Source of the DNA: Chelydra serpentina
Taxonomy: Eukaryota > Chordata > Testudines > Chelydridae
Direction: 5' to 3'
Length of the DNA stretch: 64,000 nt
NCBI GenBank assembly: GCA_037349315.1
Contig: JBAIAC010000040.1
Location: 16,572,001 to 16,636,000 of the forward strand
The notes beneath the pieces were generated by a model. That model had not been told where the DNA came from. It saw nothing but the letters and a program-made list of their open reading frames with translations, and did no database searches. Below, piece by piece: positions 47,606 through 60,085 of the stretch; the stretch's first letter is position 1; each line of letters begins with the position of its first letter. The translations under genes and the position numbers were made by a program.

Positions 47606-48517
47606 CCCTCCCCACTCCCTTCCTGTGCCACCCTGGAGCCCCCCCAGGGCTCCCTGACTCCTACAAGTCTGGGTCCCATTTATTCCTCCTCAGCATGGCT
47701 CTGTGACCCCTGCTAGCCTGAGCTTCCTACATCCCCCTTAGTTCTACCTCCCTTGGCCTTGACTCTCATTCCCCTTTTTCCCATAGCCTCCTGGCTCTAG
47801 CACCTCATTACAGGACTCCCAGGGTCTGTCACGGGTCCTCAGCACACAGACACATTTATCTGGTTTATTTCAATTTTATTCCTATACGGTCTCCACACCG
47901 AAGGGCACCTTCCAAAGCACTGGCACTTTTGACATACATTTCAAAAAAGAAGGATATAGGGGGTCCAAAGTAAAAACTGACCCAGGGTGAAGCACGTCTT
48001 CCTTTTACCCTGTTTCATCACCAGGCATGTTACCAATACAGCTCCCATCAGGCTCCCACCAAATCCTACCCTCAACTGCTTCAACCCTCTGCCAATGCCA
48101 GTTCAGAGACCCGTGTTTACACACGCACACCAAAGAGTTCAGAGGCAGATGTGCAGGTGATATGCACAGACACAGCCATGATTGTAAGTATACTATTGCT
48201 TGCATCATAGTCAATGTTCTATAGTGTTTTATTTTTCAAAAATCTTGAAGCCATAGTAATATGAGACTTATCCACCTCTCTGTAGCCTCTATTAAATCTT
48301 TGCTGAGAGATGAGGGAGACCGCTGGGGTCTGTGTGGGAATTGTGATATATCAGATTAGCATAGTACAAATTAGTGAGGTTCTGCTGTGTATCTATACAC
48401 CTGAGGAGTGGGCTTCAGAATTACAGGCCTCTCTCCACTTAAATGATCAGCTTTTCTAGCTCAGCACACAATAAAACCGCTCTATACCTATGAGTTCAAC
48501 CACAAGGCTGGGGGATG
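47606..48517. other. Intergenic stretch right of the minisatellite
   Basis: C/T-rich to about 47860, then ordinary sequence. No gene or repeat recognised. Confidence 0.45.
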
Positions 48518-48525
48518 GTGTACAC

Positions 48526-48819
48526 CAGGGGTAGGCAACCTGCAGCGCGTGAGCTGATTTTCAGTGGCACTCACACTGCCCGGGTCCTGGCCACCGGTCT
48601 GGGGGGGCTCTGCGTTTTAATTTAATTTTAAATGAAGCGTCTTAAACATTTTAAAAACCTTATTTACTTTACTTACAACAATAGTTTAGTTATATATTAA
48701 AGGCTTATAGAAAGAGACCTTCTAAAAACGTTAAAATGTATTACTGGCACGCGAAACCTTACATTAGAGTGAATAAATGAAGACTCACCACACCACTTCT
48801 GAAAGGTTGCCGATCTCTG
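48526..48819. mobile_element. hAT-like miniature element, 294 bases, perfect target duplication
   Basis: Ends CAGGGGTAGGCAACCT and AGGTTGCCGATCTCTG are inverted near-copies. Both flanks are GTGTACAC (48518-48525 and 48820-48827). The AT-rich interior includes TTACTGGCACGCGAAACCTT. It belongs to a hAT-derived family I recognise as frequent in turtles. Non-coding. Confidence 0.85.
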
Positions 48820-48827
48820 GTGTACAC

Positions 48828-50479
48828 CATTACATTACACACACCACCCAGTTTGAACACAGCTTGTCCTTGAGCTCTGTAAAGAGTATCTGGGATTTAC
48901 AGATTCAATCCAACAGTTGGACACTGACTGTGTAAAAGCTTGATAAGCACAAATGTACAATATTTCAGATCACACCACTGCCACATATCTGCTCAAGATA
49001 GGGGAGTAGAAGAAGCTGCTGCAGGAGTAATGTGTTGATATAGAAAGGGATTTTCTTTTCCTCTGCACTGCACAGGCAGAAAGTTGGAACTGGAAGATTT
49101 TGTGGTAGTTGAGAACAAATTGTCATTTGGAGGATCCTTTTTAAAAGGGAAAAATATGGAATGCTGAAATAAGGTTTTGCGACAATTAGGAATAGTAGTT
49201 CATAGATTCGTAGAAGGTAGTTGTACGTTTGATCAATGCAAAACACAGAAAACAATGACCACAGTGGAATGTATCCATTGGGTCACCTGGTCACCACTCT
49301 GGAGCACCTCATATAGTAGGAAGTGGTGGAATGTTGTGATTGGAAGAGTCTATGGCAGTTGGGGGCTGGCAACTGCATCCTGGCTGATTAAACAAGCTTC
49401 TCCAACAGCATCTCCCTGGAGAAATAGAGAAGCTGCTGAGGTTAGTTTAATTCAGTGTTTGGTAACCAAGTGTTTGGTTACAAAATAGTAACTGGGCCGA
49501 GTGTTTAGTAACAGGCTTGGGTGTTTTACTTTTTACATTAATTTCTATAGGAACAAAGGAAGGGATCATAAAAAGAAGTATGTGTATATTGTAGTGGAAG
49601 TAACATTGGAAGAACTAATGATGACTACCTATCTAGCTTACATACATACGCTTCCACCCATCATGTTAGTATCTCACGTTAGTGCTTTCCATAGCAATAA
49701 CAAAGTTCCTAGCAAACTTCATGGAGTCTCTGGCACGCCTCCCTTCTTGGGGTCTAAACTCTGCTTGAGGTATCGTGTATATATATACATAATTTTTTTG
49801 GTTGGGAATGGGAATAGAAGAGGATGTTTGTATTGTGAGCATCACTTATGGTGGAAAAGCTTTCTTAAAAAGGAAGTTTTTGCAATGTTTCCCCAAAACG
49901 GCCCGACTAGATTTGCCAGATCTCTTGTGGAAGACTGTTCTATAGCTGGATCCCCTAGACTGAGAATGCTTTGTCCCCAGCTCTCACAGGCTTCATTCTG
50001 TGCCTTGTGATTTGCATTTTGCCAGAGGTACTTCTGTCACCGTGTTTTATATATTGAAATTCGTTCTTTGATGTAGCTGAGGCTTGATCCATTAGTTGCC
50101 TTGAAAATTAGGCCCAAGGCATTAAATTGTAACCAGAAGCTGACTGAGAGTCATTAGAGGGACTTGCATATGGGCGTGATATGATCACAACAGCCCAAGC
50201 CATGGAGAAGATGGCCAGACACATCCTATAACAGCTGATTCCCCTGCACTGTCTTCACATTTGACTGGGGATGAGCAGACAGGTTCTCACAGCACTTCCA
50301 GTCTATAGACTTCACAGCTCCAAGCTTCCAGATCAGCAGCTGCTCAGGCTCCAGATTTCCATCCCTACAGTGGGCCAGTCTCCAGTCAGCCTGATGTTGT
50401 GCATCTCTGCAAGAGGTAAGTAACCTGACCTGCACTTTGGGCAGTAAAAGGCCACTTAACTGTAAATGGAAGACAGTGC
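48828..50479. other. Intergenic stretch
   Basis: No gene supported. Bases about 50030-50215, with GGGCGTGATATGATCACAAC, look repeat-derived but unassigned. A 169-codon plus-strand frame at 49501 has no recognisable domain. Confidence 0.4.
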
Positions 50480-50599
50480 TAGGGTTGCTAACCCTCCAGG
50501 ATTGTCCGGGAGTCTCCAGAAATGAAAGATTAATCTTAATTAAAGATTGTCAGGTGAGGAAACCTCCAGGAATACGTCCAACCAAAACAGGCAACCCTA
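50480..50599. mobile_element. Miniature DNA element, 120 bases, perfect target duplication
   Basis: Ends TAGGGTTGC and GCAACCCTA are exact inverted copies. Both flanks are GACAGTGC (50472-50479 and 50600-50607). The interior has CCTCCAGGATTGTCCGGGAG and an AATCTTAATTAAAGATT palindrome. The duplication length and TAGGG end fit hAT. Confidence 0.85.
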
Positions 50600-51663
50600 G
50601 ACAGTGCAAAAATTTTAGAAATCCCCTTTAGTGAAATTTGACTCAATACTTTGCCACATGAACACTAGGGGTTGTTGCCATTCATCATTATATATTTGAT
50701 CTTTGTGGGGAGTTTGGTTTAATAGAATGTGCAAAGAGCTATCTGGTTAACTATCAGTTATTGAATTAATATATAGCAGTAAGTGCGGGTAATTTAACCT
50801 TTGTTAGTGCAGTTCTGCCTAATTGCAAATTAATACAAAATTATTAGTAAATTTAAGATTATGTCCTTCTTGTGTTATGATATCCTGGCTGTCTCCCATT
50901 CCTAAATGAGATGGGAAGAGGGATTATTTTACATAAGTATCATTGTCCAGCTATGCCGTGTGAAGGACAGAAGACACTGGATGTGGTTTCATTAGGCTGT
51001 AACGTATTCTTAAATGTCTGGGAGTATTTGGCAGATAAAATTGTACAGTGCAGGTAATTCCACAGTCATTTATATATACTCAGGGGGCTGCTTGCAGCCT
51101 TCCCCTTACCCATCCTGGTTCCCAGCCAGTCCACTTCTGGAACCTTGCCATACCACCTTGAAGGAGAGTTAAGGGGAACTATAAAGGAGGGAGGGTTGGC
51201 TCCCTGCTGTACCAGTCATAGGAGCCTTGAACCTTGGCATCCCAATCCATTTGATCTGATCACCATATCAATTCCCTACACTGGACAACCACCCCAAGTT
51301 TACATCATGAGTTGTGACATCATAGCCTAACCCTCCCTTTCATTCTTTCACCGCCACTAAGCCCCCAACCTGCTGGGAGGAAAACGAAAGTAGCTCGTCT
51401 TAGTCAATGTGGCAGTGAGGGAAAAATTCCTTCCCAGCCCCACCAAGAAAGGAGTGACTAGCATAATGTCCTCAGCGGATCATGATGAAACCTGGTATTT
51501 CAACTACTTCCATGGGTGAGAGAAATAAAACTTCAAATATTAGGTGGGATTCACCAAAATCCACTAGTAGACTTGTGCAAAAAATCAGAATGATTTTATT
51601 GCTTTAATTGTTTCTGATCTGCTTGGTCATCCATCTGCCCGCTTTATCTTTATTTCCATAAAA

Positions 51664-51842
51664 CAGTGATTCTCAAACTGGGGGTCGGGACCCCTCGGGG
51701 TCGTGAGGTGTCAGCCTCCACCCCAAACCCCGCTTCGCCTCCAGCATTTATAATGGTGTTAAATATATAAAAAAGTGTTTTTAATTTATAAAGAGGGTCG
51801 TACTCAGAGGCTTGCTATGTGAAAGGGGTCACCAGTACAAAA
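51664..51842. mobile_element. hAT-like miniature element, right end missing
   Basis: Begins CAGTGATTCTCAAACTGGGG followed by GGTCGGGACCCC. It ends inside GTGAAAGGGGTCACCAGTAC, short of the expected inverted end. A common sauropsid hAT-derived family. Confidence 0.65.
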
Positions 51843-54566
51843 GAAACTGTCTCTTGGAGTTTCTTTAGTAGTAGTTGTGTCTGCCCCGGTAGCCAGATTC
51901 TGGAATGAAGTTAGCCAAGCAGCAGAGTCCCCAGTGCCATAAGTGGATGTGCAGTGTGTATGTTGCGCACATCACCTTCATGGCCCACTGGCAGCAGCAC
52001 ACTCTGGTGAGCTGAATAGGGGACCTCACTGCTCTCACCTGAAACTCACTCTTTGCTTATTTTATAACTTCCTTTAAAGGAACATTGTCTTGGCCTCCAG
52101 TTTCATTTACCTTCAAATTGTTATAACATGATGAAAATACTTTGGATTCTTAGTGTTTTTGTTTTTAAATGTACCATTGTGGTATTAAAATATGTTCACA
52201 AGAAAAGCAATAGTTGCTATTTTATCTGAGCTGAAGTAAATGGTGTTTAGTGCTCTACCTCCTTGCTCTTCAGCAGTAGGTACCTAGTAAATATTATTCA
52301 TAGAGCATACTGCTATTATTAATAACACTGCTGCTCAAGGAATACTGTGTTTTCATGATAAGGTGTCACACGAATTGAAGCAACTGTTCAACAAATTAAA
52401 CAAATACAGCCTTGTCAATTTTTGTTTAATTCAAAACATAGAGGGTGGGTAAATCAGTATTTAACAAGGAAGAAGGAACAAAATTAATAGTGAAAAAAAT
52501 AGTTTCAAACTTCTCTCACATAACTGCAGTGAGAAAAAAGTAACGTCTTTCATTTGGAATTAGTAATGATAAGCTCTGGGTAACGTTGCATTTGATAACA
52601 AGGTATGTTTGAGAAAGGGGAAAAAAGACAAAAAGAGATATTAGAAGCAGCAAGAACAGTTTATTATAGAAAACTTTAGTAATGAACAATCTTCCTGGCA
52701 AACATTTTAATGAAATGTGTATTTGACACAGAGTTAAATGTGAGAGGAACTGGAAGCTAATATATTTTAGTACTATAATACAACTGTGGCATTGCAAGGT
52801 AGCATTTTACAAGTGTAACCCAGCTAAAATGTGAGAAAGCAGGTGTTTAACATTGCCTTTTTTATTATCATCTGCAATTTTCACATTCAAGAATTCAACT
52901 AAAATGGCCCTTTTAAGGAGAGAGGTGTTTAAATGCCACCTGTTGGTGAGGACGGGTGCTTGGGAGATGAACAGATCCCTTAAAATGTTGCATGAATTTC
53001 AAAATCTCTAACGTCCCTGAAAACTTCTTATTAATCTCCCAAAATAGGTAGATTTTAAATAATTATTATTTGATGCAGTTTAAAATTCAGCCTTCCTGTA
53101 AAACTGGTGCAATGGAATGGAAAAAAAATCCTACAGATTCTCCCACAACATTCTGCCTGATATTATCAAAAACAATTATAACAAGGGGAAGGCACTCTGT
53201 TCATACTCATTATTGCTCAGGCCACTATTGTATGACATTTCATGGTTTCTTTATTGCATGAACATTGTTATGTCTGTGCTCTAAAGATCCATTCTAGCTT
53301 GGTTGAGATTTGAGAGAGAGAGATAAATTGACGTTTCCAGGAATCAGTTGCAAAAATATTGTTTGGTTAAATCCATGTATGTTGCAAAATCTGCACAGTT
53401 TCCGTCCTCTTGTGGAGTAAGCAAAGGACTACTTGGCAATGCTGGTATGCATTGGTATGATGCTAAAAAGGTCTGCTTATAGCAGGCAGGGTTTAATATT
53501 TGGACACACATCCAAAGTGAATCTTCCACTAGAAATATCCGTGGGTTCATATTTGGTGCTTATTTTGCATTAAGTGTTATATACATTTCTTGGAAAGAAA
53601 ACAGCAACATATGCTGATCTTCTGTTAGCATCTCAAGAAATAATTAAGTTTTCCACATTTGTATTTCTCTAATTATCCTCGTAGATTGGTGGAAATGTTA
53701 ACTGACATAAGCCTAAAAGCCTCTGTGTTGCAGACCGGAGAGAATTCCAATGCTTGTTCACACGAGATGGTCTCTCCATTTTTCTGGGGATCATTACCTT
53801 TGTTCTTCATAGATATATTTTGTTCTAAGTGGAAGACATCTAGAATGTCAATCATTCCAATATGGTATCTGTTATCTAACACCTTGTCTTTGCATTCAGT
53901 TAAACTTGTGCAATTTTTGTGTGTAGACCAGCTCTAAGTAATGGCTTTTAGATCTTTCTTCTCTGATGCCTAAGAAATTAGGGTAAATCAGTTAAATATA
54001 TTAAAACTCCCTCAAGCTTTCTGAACCTGAATACCTGTTAAATACAAGCTTATCTCTCCACGTGATATAATCTGAAATGGCAAAGGACAGAGACTGCTTT
54101 AGTTGTCATTTGTATTTCATGGGAAATTGCAGTGTCAAGGTCACATCTACCACACCATGCAGAAAATTAGGCTTATTAGCCAATTTCATGATGCCACTGT
54201 GACAGGGTGTAGAGGCACTGCCGGCAAACAGGATGTTAACTCCCTAACTCTCCTGCCGGTGAAGGGTGGAGTGATCTGCCAGGGTTTGTGTCTGACTCAT
54301 TACGTTCACTCAGATGCTCAATCAGGGCAAATTCTAACAAGCTTTCAAACCTGCAGCCAGAGGTCCTAAGAGAACAGGAGGATGCCCACACCACCAAGGA
54401 CCAGTTATAATATTAGTGTTCTGTTTCATTTGCTTGCTTCACTATGTGTGTTTTGAGTGTAAGGAATTTTGTGCTGAATGAGCGGTATGTAGTACCAGCA
54501 GTTGGAGCATTCAGGAAAATCAGGATCTCTCCTTTCCCCCTCTGCTTGTGTCTACACTGGCATTTT
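51843..54566. other. Intergenic stretch
   Basis: AT-rich; no gene, RNA or repeat recognised. Confidence 0.4.
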
Positions 54567-55072
54567 AAGAAAAATGTAGACCTGGTCAAAATTTTTGCAA
54601 CTGAATGTTTTTTCCATTGGAAAATGCCAATGTGTCGGGAACTGGAATTTCTGATCCATGGGAGATTCCAACATTTTTTTGGGGGAAATTGTTTTGAATC
54701 AGAACAAAAAACCAAAATTTCCCACTAGGCAAAATTATAATGAAAAAATGTTTCAGGTCAATCAAAATATTTTAATTCTGACTTTTTCTTAAATATTATA
54801 TTATTTGTAATTTTACATATATATTTTTGTTACTTTTATTTTATATTGTATTGTATTTATTTTATATTATAATTTATAATATAAAGTCCATCTTTGAACT
54901 AAAAGGTATTTTGAAACTTTCCATTTCAACCTTATCAAAACTCATTGTTTCTGTTTTCTTATAAGAAATTTAATCTGAATTGGCACAAAATGTTTTGATT
55001 TCGACAAGTAGGCATTTTCTGATGGAAAAACATTCAGTTGCAAAATATCCAACCAGGTCTACATTTTTCTTC
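54567..55072. mobile_element. Long-terminal-inverted-repeat element, about 506 bases
   Basis: The left end (from 54567) and right end (to 55072) are inverted copies over about 57 bases: AAGAAAAATGTAGACCTGGT, then TTTTTGCAACTGAATGTTTT on both sides. The AT-rich interior has a TTTTATATTGTATTGTATT-like patch at about 54790-54890. No coding capacity. Superfamily and target duplication not established. Confidence 0.7.
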
Positions 55073-56814
55073 AAACTTCCTACTGCTACACCACCCCTAA
55101 TTCAGCTCCACCAGTTATAGCAATGACATGAGCACAAGAGTATATTGGATGCAGGATTTTTTTTATTACCATGTCATCAAAGCTTACTCATGGCAGGTGT
55201 ACATAACACAGCGATAAAAATACTCATGTCTACTCTACACTAATGCTCCCATTCTTGCTACCACTGGTGGCAGCAAAGGGGATTTTAAGGAAAATGCTAG
55301 TATAGATAAGGCGTTTGTCATGGCCCTAGCTAGAGAACATCGCACAGTTCTCTTCCTTCAGTTTAACAGAAAAACTTCATCCATTGTTAGTCTAACAAAC
55401 CCATATGCCACTGCTGAATTCTTTGTTGCCTTCTCCCAAACCCTAGTAGGTCTGAACCTCCCTGCCGGCAGAGCAAAGCAGGGTGTGGTATGGTTGCATC
55501 TCAGAGGAGGTCAGTGTTTTGAATCTTGGGTCTGACAGCTGGGAGGATCTGATAAATGGTTTTGCAGGGGTGTTCCAGATTTGCTGTAACTGGCCCATCT
55601 CTGAATTAAACCAAGAAGCTCTATAAAACCAGCTGCCTGGTTGTGAGACGAGGAGAGCCTGTAAGGAGGTAGAGTTCCATAAGCAGGAACAGAAGAGCTG
55701 AGTTGTTTTGTGGCTTTCCTCTTTCCTGCTTTTGTTTAAAAAAAAAATTGTTTTGACTTTTTCCTTCAGCTGGGAACTTTAAGTACTGTAAATAAAAATT
55801 CTAGGAGAAACAGCTTGGCGAAAGTTATTTCCTCACTGGAGTGGGTTGCCCTTTAGAATGACAAAATCCCCCAAACCTTGGTGGGTTATATCTACGTATA
55901 AAATCAATTCACAGTGGTTTGTACCTCCCTCTGATAAGTACTGGAGGGGTCTGTCACTTTGGCAACACTTGTACACCTCATCATACCAATTAAGTCTTAC
56001 TGAATTGGGTAATTATCAGAATTAAATGAAAAAAACAGAATAAGGAAAACATACATAGTCTGGTGTGCTCATATCATTTGTATTTTAGTACAAAGGTTTA
56101 TTTCCAATGTATCTCTAAGGGAAGGCCAAGAAATGTATGGATTAACCGCTAGGGTTCTTCTGTAATTTGCTTTTCCTACTTAAAAAGTCCTGGTACATAT
56201 GTTTGTCTGGTCTCTAGTTTTATTTCTCAGGCAGCTCAGCATTTTTCTGTTACACTGAATAATTCTGATCACCATAACCAGATTTAATGCAATTTCAATG
56301 AAGAGGCGGCTATTCACAAGTAAGGATGTTCGTTTTCCTCTATTACACAGTAGAACTAATCATGAAATAGAAATGGATGCATCTTGGCTTTTTCATCTTT
56401 GTGACCAAATTGCTGTACAAATCTCCAAAGAATATGCTGATACGAGTCTTGTTTCATTACAGGACACAATCCAAAAGTAGAATAAATTACGTTTTCAAGA
56501 CTATCAGGAGCCAGGAAAGTACAGAAAAGTCATAATGTCTAAGAAAGTATTCATACAATTCAATATAATTTAATTTTGTTCATACTTCCCAGAGAGGATC
56601 CATCACAAGCTAAAGGCCTGGAAGGTTTGACACTGAGATTTAAAATACATACAATGTAGTGAAATAAATACAGAAAAATGAAACCTGAGAATGGCTTGGC
56701 AGATTCAGAGCAGTGATTACTCCTGGTCAGGAGCAGTAGTAATCACAGCTGTTATATTTATTTTTTACTCCATCTCCCCTTCCATGCCCAGTTTTTGTTT
56801 GTATCATCCACATG
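55073..56814. other. Intergenic stretch
   Basis: No gene supported. Bases about 55590-55800 have a TATA-like CTATAAAACC and an AATAAA 170 bases on, reminiscent of an LTR, but nothing else confirms it. Confidence 0.35.
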
Positions 56815-56950
56815 TTATAACTTGTCTTTTAGTCTGTAAGCTCTTTGGGAGCAGAGTCTGTCATTTATTATATACTTGTACAGTGTCCAGCAAAATAGGA
56901 CCTAACCTATGATCTTTAGGTGCTACTACAATATAAATGTTAAGGAATAA
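56815..56950 (+). repeat. LINE2/SINE-type 3' tail fragment
   Basis: TTAGTCTGTAAGCTCTTTGG, then GTACAGTGTCCAGCA and GGTGCTACTACAATATAAAT follow a repeat tail frequent in amniote genomes and resembling the L2 3' end. Confidence 0.55.
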
Positions 56951-59324
56951 GAAAAAAAATGTTTTTCAAAAGGGGCAGGGGAAAATATTCCAGGTGCCCC
57001 TTAAGTGAAAGAACAGCTCTCCAGTCACATCCATGCGCATCCTCCAAGTGTGAAAGGCCTCTGAATTTTACTTACAACCAAGGATCATACAGTGTGTAAA
57101 TCAAAGCTCAGGGTACAAAAATGTGTATTGTTAGCAAAATGTCATTTATGTTGAATTAACTTTAACATGTACTTTATTGAACTACTGTGTAGTGAATAAA
57201 TGTTTACTAGAAAAGGCTAGATTTTGCAGCTGAAATTACTACATTATTAAGTAAAAATTTACCAGGTACAAAAGCTACTCATCCACCCTTACCATGATGA
57301 CGATAATGGGAAAAAACACAACTAATTATATTTTACTCATCCAAAAAATTACTTCTGGATGAGTGGGAGAGTGGAATTAGCAAGGTTACCTAGTCATTGA
57401 GGTTTCTGAAATAACAAGCCAAAAAGGGAAGAGTTCAAATGGTGAGTGGCTTGGGGTATTTTGTTAAGCTTTTATTACTTTCATCCTGTCCTTGAAATTC
57501 AAAACTTCTGACAAGGTTTTGTGAGGTTTTAATTAACAGATTCTCACAGGGCTACTTAAAATTGCATCTCTGCCTTGTTCCCTGAGAAAATGAAGCCATG
57601 CTGGTGTAATGCCTGGCGACCTCATGTATGTGTTTCACATTCACTGATGTGTTCTGCTCTCTGGTGACACATATTTGAATCCTAAATTAAGAACTGAAAA
57701 CCACTTTAATGACAACTGATGCAATGCAGCGCGGCATAGAATGTGTTAGTCTCTTCTGGAGAGAATGATTATTCTGTGCGTGGGGTTGATTTGGAATTAG
57801 ATGCCCAGCATTTCCAAAGTTGTTGTCCCCTCTGGGCTTACCTTTCATTACCCTCCTTTCATTCCTGTTTAAAAGGTGGAATTTTGTAATTGGTGTACCA
57901 AAAAAGGCCATGAAGATTGTCTTTCAACTACTATAACTGAATGCAATGACCAATCAACCCAATAAGCGACAGCAATGCCATTTCTATCAGTTATCCAAAG
58001 CCAAATGTCAAGTGTTTGAAGGACTGTACCAGCATTACCTCCATCATTAGGCTATTTGTATACAAAGTAGTATTGCTTCACTCCAGCATTTCACATACAA
58101 TGCAGAGAGCATAATACATGTATTGTGTTCATTCCTGTGCTTCCAGATTGTTGTGACACAGGATAGCTGTTGATTGTGCATGACAAGCACATATGAGAAA
58201 TGTTTCCTGTGCTTGCTTATCCAATTTGGTCGGCTTACACTGGCTGCCGGTCAAATGGCATGAAAAGTTGCAGCACAGGTTTAACGTGAAGAATGACAAG
58301 AACTCTAATAACTATTTTTATAATTCTTCAAGAGACATCTATACTTCCTGTGTTAAACTCATTGGGCCACTCTTCTCATGTAGATGTCAAGCCACTTGTC
58401 GTTTACTGGATGAACTAAACCCCAACCAAATTGCTTCTGATTGTATTGTTACCCCTTTTTGATCCAGGTGGTGAATGAAAATTTGGGGTCTAGTGGGTTG
58501 TTTCTGTTAGGAGGGGGAAACTGATGATGGAGTCAGATATTTATTTGATGTAATCCTGATTGTTTAAAAAGCATACTGTACAAAGTCTTGTTCCCTTGAC
58601 CACGGCAGGCATCAAACAGGAGAGAGTTTCTTTTTCACAATTCCAAATCTCTTTCAGCCAGCACTTTGCCCCAAAAGCCCTCTCTCTAGGCTTTTTCTCA
58701 GGGCCATGTCCCCAGTGGTTGTTGTGCTGTCTCCTTGGCTTTCTATTCCATCTCTCTCTGTTTCTGCAGTGTTTCTCTCACACATGGACACACAGCTCCA
58801 AAACCAATTAATCCCCAAACACCTGATTGTTTCTTAAATGGAGCCTAAAGGAAGGAAGGTGGTTACGTCCACTAGCTTCAGTGAGGCTTGCCCACAGCGT
58901 TACAGTATGTTTGCATCGATAACTTTGAATATTTACCCTTGTGTGCAGAGGGACGGATGTTTGTGCTTGGTTATAATACCCTTTCAAAGACTCTAATATT
59001 AAATTGTCTAGAAAAACAACCCTCCCCCTTTATATGTAGCAAGGACATGAACCTGTTACATATGACTATTTTTGTACCTTTATTTTTTTTTTAATACCTT
59101 GTGAGAATGAGCATTTTGAACAATGGGATGCCAAATAAAGCACTTTTTGATATTTGAAGCTTTAATTTTAAAAACAATTACACCCTAAGTGTATCTGTCA
59201 CAAAAACGAAAAACCTGATATCTGAAAATATAAACTCTTTTATTTTAATCTCATGTTTTCTTCATGAATAAAATAGAATGAGCAGTAAACTGGGTTTGGG
59301 ATTTAGAACTAGTTCTATTCCGTG
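56951..59324. other. Intergenic stretch
   Basis: No gene supported. Includes a short LHWLPV-containing frame at 58235-58255 and an isolated AATAAA at 59134; both are treated in findings. Confidence 0.35.
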
Positions 59325-59460
59325 CACTGCCACTGTCTTGCTGAGTGGGATTGTGCAAGTCCATTAACCTTTGTGCCCCAGTTTCCCAATGGGGATAACC
59401 ACAATTTTTACCTCAGCTACGTGTTGTGAAGCTAGTTTAATTAGCATTTGTCAGCAGATT
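59325..59460 (+). repeat. MIR fragment
   Basis: GTGCAAGTCCATTAACCTTT, GCCCCAGTTTCCCAATGGGG and ATAACCACAATTTTTACCTC are in MIR order. Confidence 0.7.
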
Positions 59461-59849
59461 AAAAGTGCAGACAAATTATGATTATTAATAGTCAATCCGG
59501 GCCCTGCTAGTTGTGAAAGAAGTTGAGGTCTCAAGCTCCATCAGAGATTGTCAGTCTCGCAGCTGACTGTTATTGACTTTTCTTTACCAATCTAAATATG
59601 GATAGCATCCTGCAAAAATGGACTTGGTAGCTCTGCACTGTGAATTGATAACAAATACAGAGAATTATAAAAACTTAAGCACCACTCTTCAAAACCCTTC
59701 TTGTCACATTTAATTAATTTTTTTCTAGTATTAAATACTGGTATTTAGATAAATACTCTCACACTAAAAAGGAGACCTTGTAAAAGAATGGGCAAAATTT
59801 GGCTCTCAGTGATACTCATACAAATACTTTTAGTTCTTTTCTTATTTAT

Positions 59850-60085
59850 TTTAGGCATTTGTCTGACACTTATCTCTGTAGAATCTGAACATGTCACTAA
59901 TCTGAATGCACTTACCTTCACAAGACTGCTGAGAAATAAAAAAATATTATCCCTATTTTACAGGTGAATAAACTGAGGTACAGTGAGGTAAGTTACTTGC
60001 CCAAGATAATATGGAAAGGCTGTAGCACAGCTGGGAAAAGAACCTAGATCTTCTTACTCCAAGTCCTGTTTCAGCCACCCTTCTT
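59850..60085 (+). repeat. MIR / CORE-SINE
   Basis: ATTATCCCTATTTTACAGGT, AACTGAGGTACAGTGAGGTA and AGTTACTTGCCCAAGATAAT are diagnostic MIR blocks. Confidence 0.75.

Noticed and set aside
49501..50010. A 169-codon plus-strand open frame in the intergenic region
   Set aside because: Ordinary AT-balanced sequence, no domain, no splice or promoter context, and no recognised homologue.
55590..55960. Possible solo LTR, from a TATA-like CTATAAAACC and a later AATAAA
   Set aside because: No inverted TG/CA ends or target duplication found, and the text is not a repeat I recognise.
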